DNA from: PALSA-894 sp963734185
GTDB lineage: Bacteria > Pseudomonadota > Alphaproteobacteria > Rhizobiales > Xanthobacteraceae
Length of the DNA: 64,000 nt
NCBI GenBank assembly: GCA_963734185.1
Contig: CAVTGA010000001.1
Span: forward strand, 2,604,001 to 2,668,000
Direction of reading: 5' to 3'
A model generated the notes under the pieces. It was not told the origin of the DNA. It saw nothing but the letters and a program-made list of their open reading frames with translations, and searched no databases. Both the position numbers and the translations under genes were made by a program. Shown piece after piece: positions 1 through 8,509 of this stretch (position 1 is the first letter of the stretch; every line of letters starts with the position of its first letter).

Positions 1-1265
1 CCGCCGACTTCGACGCATAGCCGCAGGATATCGGCGCCGAACGCTTCCGCGCGCTCCAGCTCGCCCGGCTGGTTGGCGTCGTAGAGGATGAGCGGATGCA
101 GGTTGCCGTCGCCGGCGTGGAACACGTTGGCGACGCGCAGGCCGTAGCGCGCCGACATCTCGCGCATGCGCGAAAGCACCAGCGACAGCTTGGCACGCGG
201 GATGGTGCCGTCCATGCAGTAATAGTCGGGCGAGATGCGTCCGACCGCCGGGAACGCCGCCTTGCGGCCGGCCCAGAACGCGAGCCGCTCCTCTTCCGAG
301 GTCGAGACCTTCAGGGTCGCGGCGCGGCAGTTCCGCGCGATTCCCGCGACGCGCTCGAGCAGATGGTCGCACTCGGCCTGCGGGCCGTCCAATTCGACGA
401 TCAGCAGCGCCTCGACGTCGAGCGGATAGCCGGCGTGCACGAAGGCTTCGGCCGCATGGATGGCGTCGCGGTCCATCATCTCCATGCCGCCCGGAATGAT
501 GCCGGCGCCGATGATCCGTGCCACGCAGTCGCCGGCATCCTCCGAGCTGGGAAAGCCCATCAGCACGGCGCGCGCGCTTTCCGGCTGCTTGAGGATGCGC
601 ACCGTCACCTCGGTCACCACGCCGAGCAGGCCTTCGGATCCGGTGATCAGGCCGAGCAGGTCGTAGCCGCCGCTGTCGAGATGTTTGCCGCCGATCCGTA
701 TGACCTCGCCGGTGATGAGCACCAGTTCGCAGCCGAGCACGTTGTTGGTGGTGAGCCCGTATTTCAGGCAGTGCACGCCGCCGGAATTCTCCGCGACGTT
801 GCCGCCGATGGTGCAGGCGATCTGCGAGGACGGGTCGGGCGCGTAGTAGTAGCCGGCATGCTCGACCGCTTTGGTGATGGCGAGATTGGTCACCCCCGGC
901 TCTGCCGTCACCGCGCGGTTGTCGAAGTCGATCTCGCGGATGCGGTTGAACTTGCCCATGCCGAGCAGAACCCCGTCGGCGAGCGGCAACGCGCCGCCCG
1001 ACAGCGAGGTGCCGGCGCCGCGCGGCACCACCTTGATGCCTTCGCCATGGCAATAGCGCAGCACCTGGGCGACCTGCTCGGTCGTCTCCGGCAGCACCAC
1101 GACGAACGGAAGCTGCCGATACGCGGTCAGCCCGTCGGACTCGTAGGGCCGCATCTCGCGCTCGCCCGCGATCACGCCCTCGCCGGGCACGATTGCGCGC
1201 AGCGCGCGCACGACCGCGTCGCGGCGCGCGAGCAACAGCGGATCGGGTTGCGGCATGGCGACCAT
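1..1265 (-). CDS. glcD: Glycolate oxidase subunit GlcD (FAD-linked oxidase), C-terminus cut off by window edge
   Basis: Translating the minus strand gives about 421 residues of an FAD-binding-type-4 oxidase that runs off the left edge. The FAD-binding stretch PRGAGTSLSGG lies near residues 81-91, and HAGDGNLHP lies near the visible C-terminal end, as in GlcD. GlcD with GlcE and GlcF oxidises glycolate (or D-lactate) to glyoxylate at the membrane. The family is usually about 490-500 residues, so roughly 75 are missing. The start at 1265 follows AAGGAGG with only a 3 nt spacer; an in-frame ATG at 1256 has a 12 nt spacer and is the alternative. glcE/glcF would be expected to the left, outside the window. 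Confidence 0.9.
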   Translation of the reverse strand, partial: MVAMPQPDPLLLARRDAVVRALRAIVPGEGVIAGEREMRPYESDGLTAYRQLPFVVVLPETTEQVAQVLRYCHGEGIKVVPRGAGTSLSGGALPLADGVLLGMGKFNRIREIDFDNRAVTAEPGVTNLAITKAVEHAGYYYAPDPSSQIACTIGGNVAENSGGVHCLKYGLTTNNVLGCELVLITGEVIRIGGKHLDSGGYDLLGLITGSEGLLGVVTEVTVRILKQPESARAVLMGFPSSEDAGDCVARIIGAGIIPGGMEMMDRDAIHAAEAFVHAGYPLDVEALLIVELDGPQAECDHLLERVAGIARNCRAATLKVSTSEEERLAFWAGRKAAFPAVGRISPDYYCMDGTIPRAKLSLVLSRMREMSARYGLRVANVFHAGDGNLHPLILYDANQPGELERAEAFGADILRLCVEVG

Positions 1266-1395
1266 GGGCCTCCTTATAGCGGGAAAGGCGGTCCCGTGTC
1301 GGACCTGTGGAAATACCGAGGCAGGCACCCGTCTTCCGGCCGCCGCATTGTCCGACTACATTGCGGTTCCACGGCGCGGGGTTTAGGAGGTTGGC

Positions 1396-1572
1396 ATGGC
1401 CGAACTGATGTTCCGCTGTCCGTACACCAACAAGCCGATCACGAGCGGGATCGAGATCGAGCGCGATTGCGCGCTCGCCATGCGCGGCGTGCCGATCCGC
1501 ATCCGTTGCCCTTACTGCAAAACCCACCATGACGGCTTCGTCGCCGACGGCGAACTGCGCGAGGCGGCCTGA
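1396..1572 (+). CDS. Small cysteine-motif protein, unknown
   Basis: A 58-residue protein beginning MAELMFRCPYTNKPI. It has a Cys near residue 8 and a CPYC pair near residues 39-42 followed by His residues, suggesting a small zinc-binding fold, although only three Cys are present. The start is supported by TAGGAGG about 5 nt upstream of the ATG. It is divergent from glcD and upstream of the cytochrome c gene. I recognise no function. Confidence 0.7.
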   Translation: MAELMFRCPYTNKPITSGIEIERDCALAMRGVPIRIRCPYCKTHHDGFVADGELREAA

Positions 1573-1666
1573 CCCTTCCACCCGGCCGTCCGACGTGTCC
1601 CTTGAACCGCGCGGCGAATTGCGGTGAATTCGTCCCCTTGGGGCACCTCTCGACGGAGACCATTCA

Positions 1667-2047
1667 ATGAAGATTGCGATTGTGGCGGCCGTGATCGTCG
1701 GCTGCAGCGGGGCTGCGTCGGCGCAGGACCTCGCCGCGGGCGAGAATTCGTTCAAGAAGTGCCTGCCGTGCCATGCGGTCGGCGAAGACGCCAAGAACAA
1801 AGTCGGCCCGCTGCTCAACGGGCTCGAGGGCCGCAAGTCGGGCACCATCGAAGGCTACAACTATACCGAGGCCAACAAGAACGCCAACATCACCTGGAAC
1901 GACGACGTGTTCCGCGACTACATCAAGGACCCGCGCGCCAAGCTGCCCGGTACCAAGATGGTGTTCGCCGGCATCAAGAACGAGACCGAGATCACCAACC
2001 TGTGGGCCTACATCAAGCAGTTCGGGCCCGACGGTAAGAAGAAGTAG
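1667..2047 (+). CDS. Class I cytochrome c (c2/c550-like)
   Basis: A 126-residue periplasmic c-type cytochrome. The N-terminus is a Sec signal peptide with likely cleavage after ASA near residue 19. The haem-binding motif CLPCH is at residues 32-36, and the sixth ligand is probably Met98 in GTKMVFAG. Size and the GxKM context match soluble mitochondrial-type cytochromes c that shuttle electrons between bc1-type complexes and oxidases or dehydrogenases. It stands alone, so the partner cannot be named. The ATG sits a short distance after a purine-rich stretch. Confidence 0.9.
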   Translation: MKIAIVAAVIVGCSGAASAQDLAAGENSFKKCLPCHAVGEDAKNKVGPLLNGLEGRKSGTIEGYNYTEANKNANITWNDDVFRDYIKDPRAKLPGTKMVFAGIKNETEITNLWAYIKQFGPDGKKK

Positions 2048-2144
2048 CGTCGCCGGCCTCGATCCCAATCCGTGACTTCAGCGCGTAATCTAGTATAAGT
2101 TGTCGGACGATGCACCCGGGCCGGCCCGGCGCAGGGAGCCGGCC

Positions 2145-2975
2145 ATGATCAAGGACCTCGTCGTCAATCTAACGATCGGAGGGAGCCGCGACGTTGCCGC
2201 CGAATACGCGATCTCGCTCGCGGGCGCCTTCGGCGCCCATCTCGGCGGCGTGGCTTTCGCCTACGAACCGGTCATCCCACCCTCCATCATGGGCGACGTG
2301 TCGGCGTCGCTGATCGACGGACAACGCGCCGAGGCGATCAGGAACGCCGAAGCGGCGCTCGCGCGCTTCAACGAGGCCGCGCGCCGCGCCGGGCTGTCGG
2401 CCGATGCGCGCAAGCTCGGCGCCGGCCTTGCCGCCGCCGCCGGCCTGTTCGGCCGGATCGCCCGCCGTTTCGATATCGCGGTGGTCGGCCAAGCCAACTC
2501 CGGCCAGTTCGCCCCGGAGGAATTGATCGTCGAGGGAGCGCTGTTCGAGTCCGGCCGTCCGGTCGTCGTCGTGCCCTACATCCAGAAGAGCGGACTGACC
2601 CTCGACCGCGTCCTGGTGTGCTGGGACGGCAGCCGCACCGCGGCGCGCGCGATCGGCGATGCGATGCCATTCCTCGAACGCGCCAAGGCGGTCGAGATCG
2701 TCATGGTGGCGACGGGTAAACAGAAGAGCGAAGAGATTCCCGGCGCCGACATCGCCCTGCACCTCGCGCGCCACGCGCTGAAGGTGGAGATCAAGCGTAT
2801 CGTGGCGGGCGACAGCGACGTCGCGAGCACGATCCTGTCGCATGCCGCCGATGTCGACGCGGATTTCATCGTCATGGGCGGCTATGGCCACTCGCGCCTG
2901 CGCGAATTCGTCCTCGGCGGCGCGACGCGCGGCATCCTGACCGCGATGACCGTGCCGGTCCTCATGTCGCATTGA
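2145..2975 (+). CDS. Universal stress protein (UspA family)
   Basis: A 276-residue protein starting MIKDLVVNL, with GCAGGGAG about 7 nt upstream. The C-terminal half carries the ATP-binding signature GGYGHSRLREFVLGG near its end, and the DRVLVCWDGS strand marks the start of the second Usp domain. Two Usp folds in one chain is a common arrangement of the family. The role is usually nucleotide-dependent stress adaptation. An upstream in-frame TTG at 2100 would lengthen it but has no ribosome-binding site. It lies alone between the cytochrome and acetyltransferase genes. Confidence 0.88.
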   Translation: MIKDLVVNLTIGGSRDVAAEYAISLAGAFGAHLGGVAFAYEPVIPPSIMGDVSASLIDGQRAEAIRNAEAALARFNEAARRAGLSADARKLGAGLAAAAGLFGRIARRFDIAVVGQANSGQFAPEELIVEGALFESGRPVVVVPYIQKSGLTLDRVLVCWDGSRTAARAIGDAMPFLERAKAVEIVMVATGKQKSEEIPGADIALHLARHALKVEIKRIVAGDSDVASTILSHAADVDADFIVMGGYGHSRLREFVLGGATRGILTAMTVPVLMSH

Positions 2976-3039
2976 CCTCGGATACGGACGCGAAAATCAT
3001 CCGCTCGCGGGCGCGTCGGTTCGCGCCGCGCTTATTCCG

Positions 3040-3558
3040 ATGACATCCGATCCGCAGGAATGGGAAAGTCACGAGACCTTGCGCGATGGGACGCGCGTGT
3101 TCGTGCGGCCGCTCAAAGGCGAGGACGCCGCGCTCTACCCGGAATTCGCCGATCACGTGACCCTTGCGGATTCGCGGCTGCGCTTCTTCGCGCCGGTGAG
3201 CGAACTCTCCGACAGCCGCATCGCGGAACTGACCCAGCTCGATCACGACCGCGCCATGGCGTTCATCGCGCTCGAAGAAGCTTCGGGCAAGATGCTCGGC
3301 GTCGCGCGCCTGCACCTGGACAAGGGTCAGGGCGGCGAGTTCGCGGTGATCGTCGGCTCGGATATCAAGGGCCGCGGCCTCGGCACGGTCCTGATGCGAC
3401 GCATCATCGATTATGCGCGCTCGCGCGGCTTGAAGCGCATTCACGGCGAGGTGCTGGCGGAGAACAGCGCGATGCTCGATCTCAGCGCCAAGCTCGGCTT
3501 CCGCATCGGCGACAGTCCTACCGATGCCAGCGTCAAGACCGTGACGTTGGAGCTTTGA
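3040..3558 (+). CDS. GNAT family N-acetyltransferase
   Basis: A 172-residue acetyltransferase fold. The acetyl-CoA loop is seen as VIVGSDIKGRGLGTVLMRRI, i.e. the R/Q-x-x-G-x-G/A motif A, near residues 108-128, followed by a helix and an ALDLSAKLGF-like motif B. This resembles the GNAT domains appended to acyl-CoA synthetases and stand-alone protein acetyltransferases. The substrate is unknown. It ends just before a REP palindrome that separates it from the convergent TetR gene. Confidence 0.85.
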   Translation: MTSDPQEWESHETLRDGTRVFVRPLKGEDAALYPEFADHVTLADSRLRFFAPVSELSDSRIAELTQLDHDRAMAFIALEEASGKMLGVARLHLDKGQGGEFAVIVGSDIKGRGLGTVLMRRIIDYARSRGLKRIHGEVLAENSAMLDLSAKLGFRIGDSPTDASVKTVTLEL

Positions 3559-3565
3559 TGCGCTG

Positions 3566-3619
3566 CTCCCTCCCCCGCTCGCTTCGCGCGACCTCTCCCC
3601 GCAAGCGGGGAGAGGTTTA
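3566..3619. repeat. REP-type palindrome
   Basis: CCTCTCCCCGC..GCGGGGAGAGG hairpin lying between two convergent genes, preceded by a CCCTCCCCC tract. It belongs to the same CCTCTCCC/GGGAGAGG family seen at many other intergenic sites here and may act as a bidirectional terminator. Confidence 0.7.
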
Positions 3620-3642
3620 ATGAGGGCGCGGCGCAACGCCAT

Positions 3643-4299
3643 TCACGCTTCCGGCGCGGGCAGCGCGGTCTGCACCACCAGGCCGCGGGCGTGGGCGTCG
3701 ACGATGCCAACCGCGCGCAACGCCAGCAGCATCATGGTCTGCACCGCATCGCGCTCGGAGTTTTCGGCTTCGGGCGCAAGCGGCCCGACCAGGCCCTCGA
3801 GCAGCGCGCCGACCAGCGCCGGCGCGACGACGTCGAGGTCCTGTTCGGGCAGCGTCCTGGCCGCGATGGCGGCATCGAGCCGCGTCCTGAATTCGGATTC
3901 GAGCGCGCGGCGATAGGTGAGGCGCACGCCGTCGACCTCGGCATCGACGGATTCGGCGATCAGCGCCCAGGCGAGCCGCCGGTTGCGCAACGCGCGCGCC
4001 GCGAAAGTCGCGATCGCCGCCGCCAGCGCCGACAACGGACCGGGCGCCGCGGCGGCGGCGGCACGCATGGCGCCGATCTCGCGCTCCGACATCGCCGTCA
4101 CCAGCGCGGCAACCAGCTCGGTCTTGGACGGGAAATAGCGGTAGACCGTACCGGCCGCGATGCCGGCGCGTTCCGCCACGGCTGCGATCTGCACCGCCCC
4201 CATCCCGCCGGCCGCCGCCGCGTCGCGCGCAGCATCGAGGATCGCGGCATGGCGTTGCGCCGCGCGCCGGACCACGTTCTCGGTGCGCCGGTAAACCAT
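3643..4299 (-). CDS. TetR/AcrR family transcriptional regulator
   Basis: A one-component repressor of about 218 residues from MVYRRTENVV. The N-terminal helix-turn-helix shows the family signature AAVAERAGIAAGTVYRYFPSK near residues 35-57, and the helical C-terminal domain is a ligand/dimer domain. A GTG at 4341 would add 14 residues; neither start has a strong ribosome-binding site, and I prefer the ATG because the TetR family normally begins shortly before the first DNA-binding helix. It lies downstream of the ThDP enzyme gene on the same strand, so it might regulate it; the ligand is unknown. Confidence 0.85.
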   Translation of the reverse strand: MVYRRTENVVRRAAQRHAAILDAARDAAAAGGMGAVQIAAVAERAGIAAGTVYRYFPSKTELVAALVTAMSEREIGAMRAAAAAAPGPLSALAAAIATFAARALRNRRLAWALIAESVDAEVDGVRLTYRRALESEFRTRLDAAIAARTLPEQDLDVVAPALVGALLEGLVGPLAPEAENSERDAVQTMMLLALRAVGIVDAHARGLVVQTALPAPEA

Positions 4300-4394
4300 T
4301 GGGTGTCGGGCATCCCACCGAATCGGCAAGGAGTGAGGCACGATTCATCCCAGAGCCGCAAGCGATGTTGCGGATTGAGGCCACGGCAGCGCGG

Positions 4395-6077
4395 CTATGT
4401 CCCGCGCCCGGCGAGCGACTTCTCGCGGATGGCCGAGAGCGTGGTCGCGGTCGTGATCGCCTCGGGATCGACCTTCAGATGCAGGATCGCCGGCTTGCCG
4501 GACGCGCGCGCCGCGTCGAACGCGGCGGCGAAGTCCTCGGTTCGCTCGATCGTCGCGCCGAAGCCGCCGAACGCGCGCGCATAGGCCGCGAAATCCGGAT
4601 TGCGCAACGCGGTCGCGATGACGCGGCCGGGATATTCGCGCTCCTGGTGCATACGGATGGTGCCGTACATGCCGTTGTCCATGAGCAGCACGATGATCGG
4701 CAGATCATATTGCACCGCGGTCGCGAATTCCTGGCCGTTCATCAGGAAGTCGCCGTCGCCAGCGACGCACACCACCGTGCGCTCGGGATAGAGCCGCTTG
4801 GCCCCGACGGCGGCCGGGAGCCCATAGCCCATCGAGCCCGAGGTCGGCCCGAGCAGGGTCGCGAACTTGCGGAAGCGGTAGAAGCGATGCATCCAGCCGG
4901 AGAAATTTCCCGCCCCGTTGGTCAGGATGCTGTCGGGGGAAAGCTGCCCGCGCAGCCACACCATGATCTCGCCGAAGTTGACCGCGCCCGGCGTCCTGGT
5001 CGGCGTCTCGGTCCAGGCGAGATAGTCGTCATGCGCGGCCTTGGCCTCGGTGTCGCGGATCTGGTTGGGCGGCTGCAAGCCTTCGAGCGCGGCCGCGAAC
5101 GCGGTCGGCGCCGCATTGATGGCGAGGCTGCCCTTGTAGACGCGTCCGAGTTCCTCGGCGCCGGGATGGACATGGACGAACGTGATCTTCGGATTGGGGA
5201 TGTCGAACAGCGTATAGCCCTGGCTCGGCATCTCGCCGAGCCGGCCGCCGACCAGCAGCACCAGGTCGGCCGCCTTGATGCGGGCGAGGAGCTTCGGGTT
5301 CGGTCCGACCCCGAGGTCGCCGGCATAGCACGGGTGCAGCGCGTCGAAGAGATGCGTGCGGCGGAAGCTGGTGACCACCGGCACGGCGAAGCGCTCGGCG
5401 AAGCGTGCGACCGCCGCACAGGCTGATTCCGACCAGCGGCTGCCGCCGAGGATCATCAGCGGGCGCTCGGCTGCCCATAACAGCTTCTGCAGGCGCGACA
5501 TGTCGGCTAGGCCGGGCCAGATCTCGACCGGCTCGACGGCAGCCGCGTCGGCAACCGAGACGCGCTCGGTCAGCATGTCCTCGGGCAAGGCCATCACCAC
5601 CGGGCCGGGCCGGCCGTTCATCGCCGCATGGAAGCCGTGCGACACCAGCTCGGGGATGCGCGCGGCATCGTCGATCTCGGTCGCCCACTTGGCGATGGAG
5701 CCGAACACGGCGCGATAGTCGAGCTCCTGGAACGCTTCGCGCTCGCGCATGTCGCGCGCCACCTGTCCGACGAACATGATGACGGGCGTGGAATCCTGGC
5801 GTGCGATGTGCAGGCCGGGCGAGCCGTTGGTGGCGCCGGGGCCGCGCGTCACGAAGGCGATGCCGGGCCGGCCGGTCAGCTTGCCGGCGGCTTCCGCCAT
5901 CATCACCGCGCCGCCCTCCTGGCGGCACACCGTGACGGTCACGTCGCGGTCGTGGAAGGCGTCGAGCGCGGCAAGATAGCTCTCGCCCGGCACGCAGAAC
6001 ACGTGGCGCACGCCGTGAGCGATCAGCTGGTCGACCAGCACCTCGCCGCCGCTGCGCATATTGTCCTTGGCCCGCAT
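4395..6077 (-). CDS. Thiamine-diphosphate-dependent enzyme, acetolactate synthase/decarboxylase-like
   Basis: A 560-residue three-domain ThDP enzyme. The N-terminal Pyr domain has the catalytic glutamate at about Glu54 (CRQEGG). The C-terminal PP domain has the GDGDF...DNGMYG Mg-ThDP motif near residues 437-470. The family covers acetolactate synthases, oxalyl-CoA decarboxylase and benzoylformate decarboxylase-type enzymes. There is no adjacent regulatory subunit (ilvH), so a catabolic 2-oxoacid decarboxylase or carboligase is more likely than branched-chain biosynthesis. Next to a TetR gene. Length is typical and the gene looks intact. Confidence 0.85.
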   Translation of the reverse strand: MRAKDNMRSGGEVLVDQLIAHGVRHVFCVPGESYLAALDAFHDRDVTVTVCRQEGGAVMMAEAAGKLTGRPGIAFVTRGPGATNGSPGLHIARQDSTPVIMFVGQVARDMREREAFQELDYRAVFGSIAKWATEIDDAARIPELVSHGFHAAMNGRPGPVVMALPEDMLTERVSVADAAAVEPVEIWPGLADMSRLQKLLWAAERPLMILGGSRWSESACAAVARFAERFAVPVVTSFRRTHLFDALHPCYAGDLGVGPNPKLLARIKAADLVLLVGGRLGEMPSQGYTLFDIPNPKITFVHVHPGAEELGRVYKGSLAINAAPTAFAAALEGLQPPNQIRDTEAKAAHDDYLAWTETPTRTPGAVNFGEIMVWLRGQLSPDSILTNGAGNFSGWMHRFYRFRKFATLLGPTSGSMGYGLPAAVGAKRLYPERTVVCVAGDGDFLMNGQEFATAVQYDLPIIVLLMDNGMYGTIRMHQEREYPGRVIATALRNPDFAAYARAFGGFGATIERTEDFAAAFDAARASGKPAILHLKVDPEAITTATTLSAIREKSLAGRGT

Positions 6078-6207
6078 CGCACCACTCCCGCTTGATCCGC
6101 CGCGAGATTAGCACCGAACGGTGGCCATGAAAATTTGCGCGTTGGGGCGTTTGCGGCGAAGTGTGAAGCGGTTCGCCGTCAGACCAACGCGACCACACCG
6201 GGAAAGG

Positions 6208-6609
6208 TCAGCGGCGCTGGCTCGCGACCTTCTCGACCAGTTCGACGATCGAGCGGCGCAGGTTGCCGTCCTCGATCTCGGCATAGGAGCGCAACAAGCG
6301 GAATGCGCCGGAGACGGTGAGCAGCTTCAGCGGGGATTCGCCGCCGCCGTCGCCCTCCTCCTGCGCCAGCTTTTCCTGGCCGGAGAAGAACGAGGCCACC
6401 GGCACGCCGAGGACCTCGGCAATGCGCGTCAGCCGGCCGGCGCCGACGCGGTTCACTCCCTTTTCGTACTTCTGCACCTGCTGAAACGTCACGCCGAGGT
6501 GGTTCGCCAGCGCCGTCTGCGACAAGCCGCGCGCCAAGCGTTGTATTCTGATCCGGTGGCCGACTTCGACGTCGACCGGATCAGGTCTTTTTACCGACAT
6601 CCGCATCAT
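6208..6609 (-). CDS. XRE-family helix-turn-helix regulator
   Basis: A 133-residue protein from MMRMSVKRPDPVDVEVGHR. The Cro/C1-type helix-turn-helix reads LSQTALANHLGVTFQQVQKYEKG near residues 34-56. The C-terminal third is acidic and then ends in a short helix (RRSIVELVEKVA). This layout is common in alphaproteobacterial regulators of cell-cycle, quorum and symbiosis genes (PraR/SinR-like). The open frame extends 48 codons upstream, but the M-M-R-M cluster at 6609-6600 matches family starts. Targets unknown. Confidence 0.82.
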   Translation of the reverse strand: MMRMSVKRPDPVDVEVGHRIRIQRLARGLSQTALANHLGVTFQQVQKYEKGVNRVGAGRLTRIAEVLGVPVASFFSGQEKLAQEEGDGGGESPLKLLTVSGAFRLLRSYAEIEDGNLRRSIVELVEKVASQRR

Positions 6610-6910
6610 CCCGCGCTTGCGCCCCGCGTTCGCTCGCGAAGCTTGAAAAGCGAACGGCAGTATCGCGTAACGGTGAGCGTCGGCGCAATGTCGATGTGAG
6701 AATATTGCAATGACGGTTGCTCGAAATGAATGATTTCGTGAGAAATTTACCAATGCGATGCGAAGTCGTTCCGATCAGCGGGACAACCTGCCCCGGGCTA
6801 GACCCATCCAGGCTGCCGGCTCGACCGACATCACGCGGAACGTGTGCATGTCGCCGCCGGCCCCACGAATCGGCACATGATGCCCGAACCGAATTACCGG
6901 TAGCGCGGCC

Positions 6911-8458
6911 ATGATGGCGCCCCAGGCGCAGGAACAGGCGCAGGCGCAGGATCGCGTCTTCGCGTTGATGAGCGATCCCGCCACGCATGGCGGGCTTGCG
7001 GTGCGGCGCATCGATACCCACGCGGCGAGCGTGTTCCTTGCGGGCGAGCGCGCCTACAAGATCAAGCGCGCGGTCAAGTTCCCGTTTCTCGACTATTCGA
7101 CCTTGGAGCGGCGCAAGGCGGCGTGCGAAGCCGAGCTCGAGGCAAATCGGCTATTCGCGGCCGAGCTCTATCGCCGCGTCGCCGCCGTCACCGAGGCCGA
7201 CGGGCGGCTGGCGCTCGACGGTGCGGGAACGCCGGTCGAATGGGCGGTCGAGATGGCGCGTTTCGATGAGAACGCGACCCTCGACCGGCTGGCCGAGCAA
7301 GGCCGGATCGACGCGCCGCTCGCCGACGCGCTTGCGCATGCGGTCGCCGCCGCGCACGCCGCAGCCCCGGGCGTACCGGTCGAACCGTGGCTCGATGCGC
7401 TCGCGCGTTTCATCGCGCAGAACGAGGCCGCCTTTGGCGAAATCAGCGAGCTGTTTCCGTCGTCGAACGTGGAGGCGCTCGATCGCATGAGCCGTGCGGC
7501 GCTCGAGCGCGCGCGGCCGCTGCTGCGCGCGCGCGGCGAACGCGGACTCGTGCGCCGCGGGCACGGCGACCTGCATCTTGGCAATATCGCGCTCATCGAC
7601 GGGGAACCGGTGCCGTTCGACGCGATCGAGTTCGATCCGCTGATCGCCGCCGGCGACGTGCTGTACGATCTTTCCTTCCTGCTCATGGACCTGGTCGAAC
7701 GCGGCTTGGCTGACGCGGCCAATATCGTGCTCAACCGCTACCTGGCGGCGACGCGGCGCGAGGAAGACCTCGACGCGCTGGGCGCGCTGCCGCTGTTCCT
7801 GTCGTTGCGCGCGGCGATCCGCGCCAAGGTGTCGGCGGCACGGATCGCGCAGGTCGGCAATGACGCCGCGGCCGGCGCGGCGGCGCTGAAATACTTTCGC
7901 CTCGCCTGCGCATCGATCGCGCCGCCGCCGCCCATGCTGGTCGCGGTCGGCGGGCTGTCGGGAAGCGGCAAGTCGGCGCTCGCACGCGGACTTGCGGCAC
8001 ATCTGCCGCCCCTCCCCGGCGCCGTGATCCTGCGCTCCGATGTCGAGCGCAAGGCGATGTTCGGCTGCGCCGAGACCACGGCGCTGCCGGCGCAGGCCTA
8101 CGATGCCGAAACGACCGCGAAGGTCTACGCGCGGCTCGCCGACAAGGCGCACCGCACCGTCGCGGCCGGCCATTCGGCGATCGTCGATGCGGTGTTCGCG
8201 CGCCCCGCGGAGCGCGCGGCCGTTGCGGCGATCGCCGTGGATCGCGGCGTGCGCTTTCGCGGCCTGTTCCTGACCGCCGATCTGGCCACGCGCATCGCGC
8301 GGATCGGCGGGCGCGGCAGCGATGCCTCCGACGCGGACGAGGAGGTCGCGCGGCGCCAGCAGGCCTATGCGATCCGAGCGCTCGACTGGACCGAGATCGA
8401 CGCGTCCGGCACTCCGCTTGCGACCTTGCGCCAAGCGCGGGCGGCGGTCGCCGTGTGA
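6911..8458 (+). CDS. Fused aminoglycoside-phosphotransferase-like / P-loop kinase protein
   Basis: A 515-residue two-domain protein. Residues 1-330 form a phosphotransferase (APH/choline-kinase-like) domain with the catalytic loop RRGHGDLHLGN and downstream FDAIEFDP. Residues from about 340 form an AAA/zeta-toxin-like P-loop kinase with Walker A GGLSGSGKS near 347-355. Proteins with this architecture are widespread in proteobacteria and annotated only generally; I infer a small-molecule or nucleic-acid-end kinase. The N-terminal tail is Gln/Ala rich. It is divergent from the XRE regulator across a roughly 300 bp spacer in which I see no gene. Confidence 0.83.
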   Translation: MMAPQAQEQAQAQDRVFALMSDPATHGGLAVRRIDTHAASVFLAGERAYKIKRAVKFPFLDYSTLERRKAACEAELEANRLFAAELYRRVAAVTEADGRLALDGAGTPVEWAVEMARFDENATLDRLAEQGRIDAPLADALAHAVAAAHAAAPGVPVEPWLDALARFIAQNEAAFGEISELFPSSNVEALDRMSRAALERARPLLRARGERGLVRRGHGDLHLGNIALIDGEPVPFDAIEFDPLIAAGDVLYDLSFLLMDLVERGLADAANIVLNRYLAATRREEDLDALGALPLFLSLRAAIRAKVSAARIAQVGNDAAAGAAALKYFRLACASIAPPPPMLVAVGGLSGSGKSALARGLAAHLPPLPGAVILRSDVERKAMFGCAETTALPAQAYDAETTAKVYARLADKAHRTVAAGHSAIVDAVFARPAERAAVAAIAVDRGVRFRGLFLTADLATRIARIGGRGSDASDADEEVARRQQAYAIRALDWTEIDASGTPLATLRQARAAVAV

Positions 8459-8509
8459 CGGGTTTCGCCGTAAGCTCGGTCCCTTGCTCCGCTTAAGTCG
8501 CAGCCACCC

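Noticed and set aside
96..1532. Long plus-strand open frame of 478 residues
   Set aside because: It is antisense to the well-supported GlcD reading and its translation is His/Arg/Ala-rich with no family pattern.
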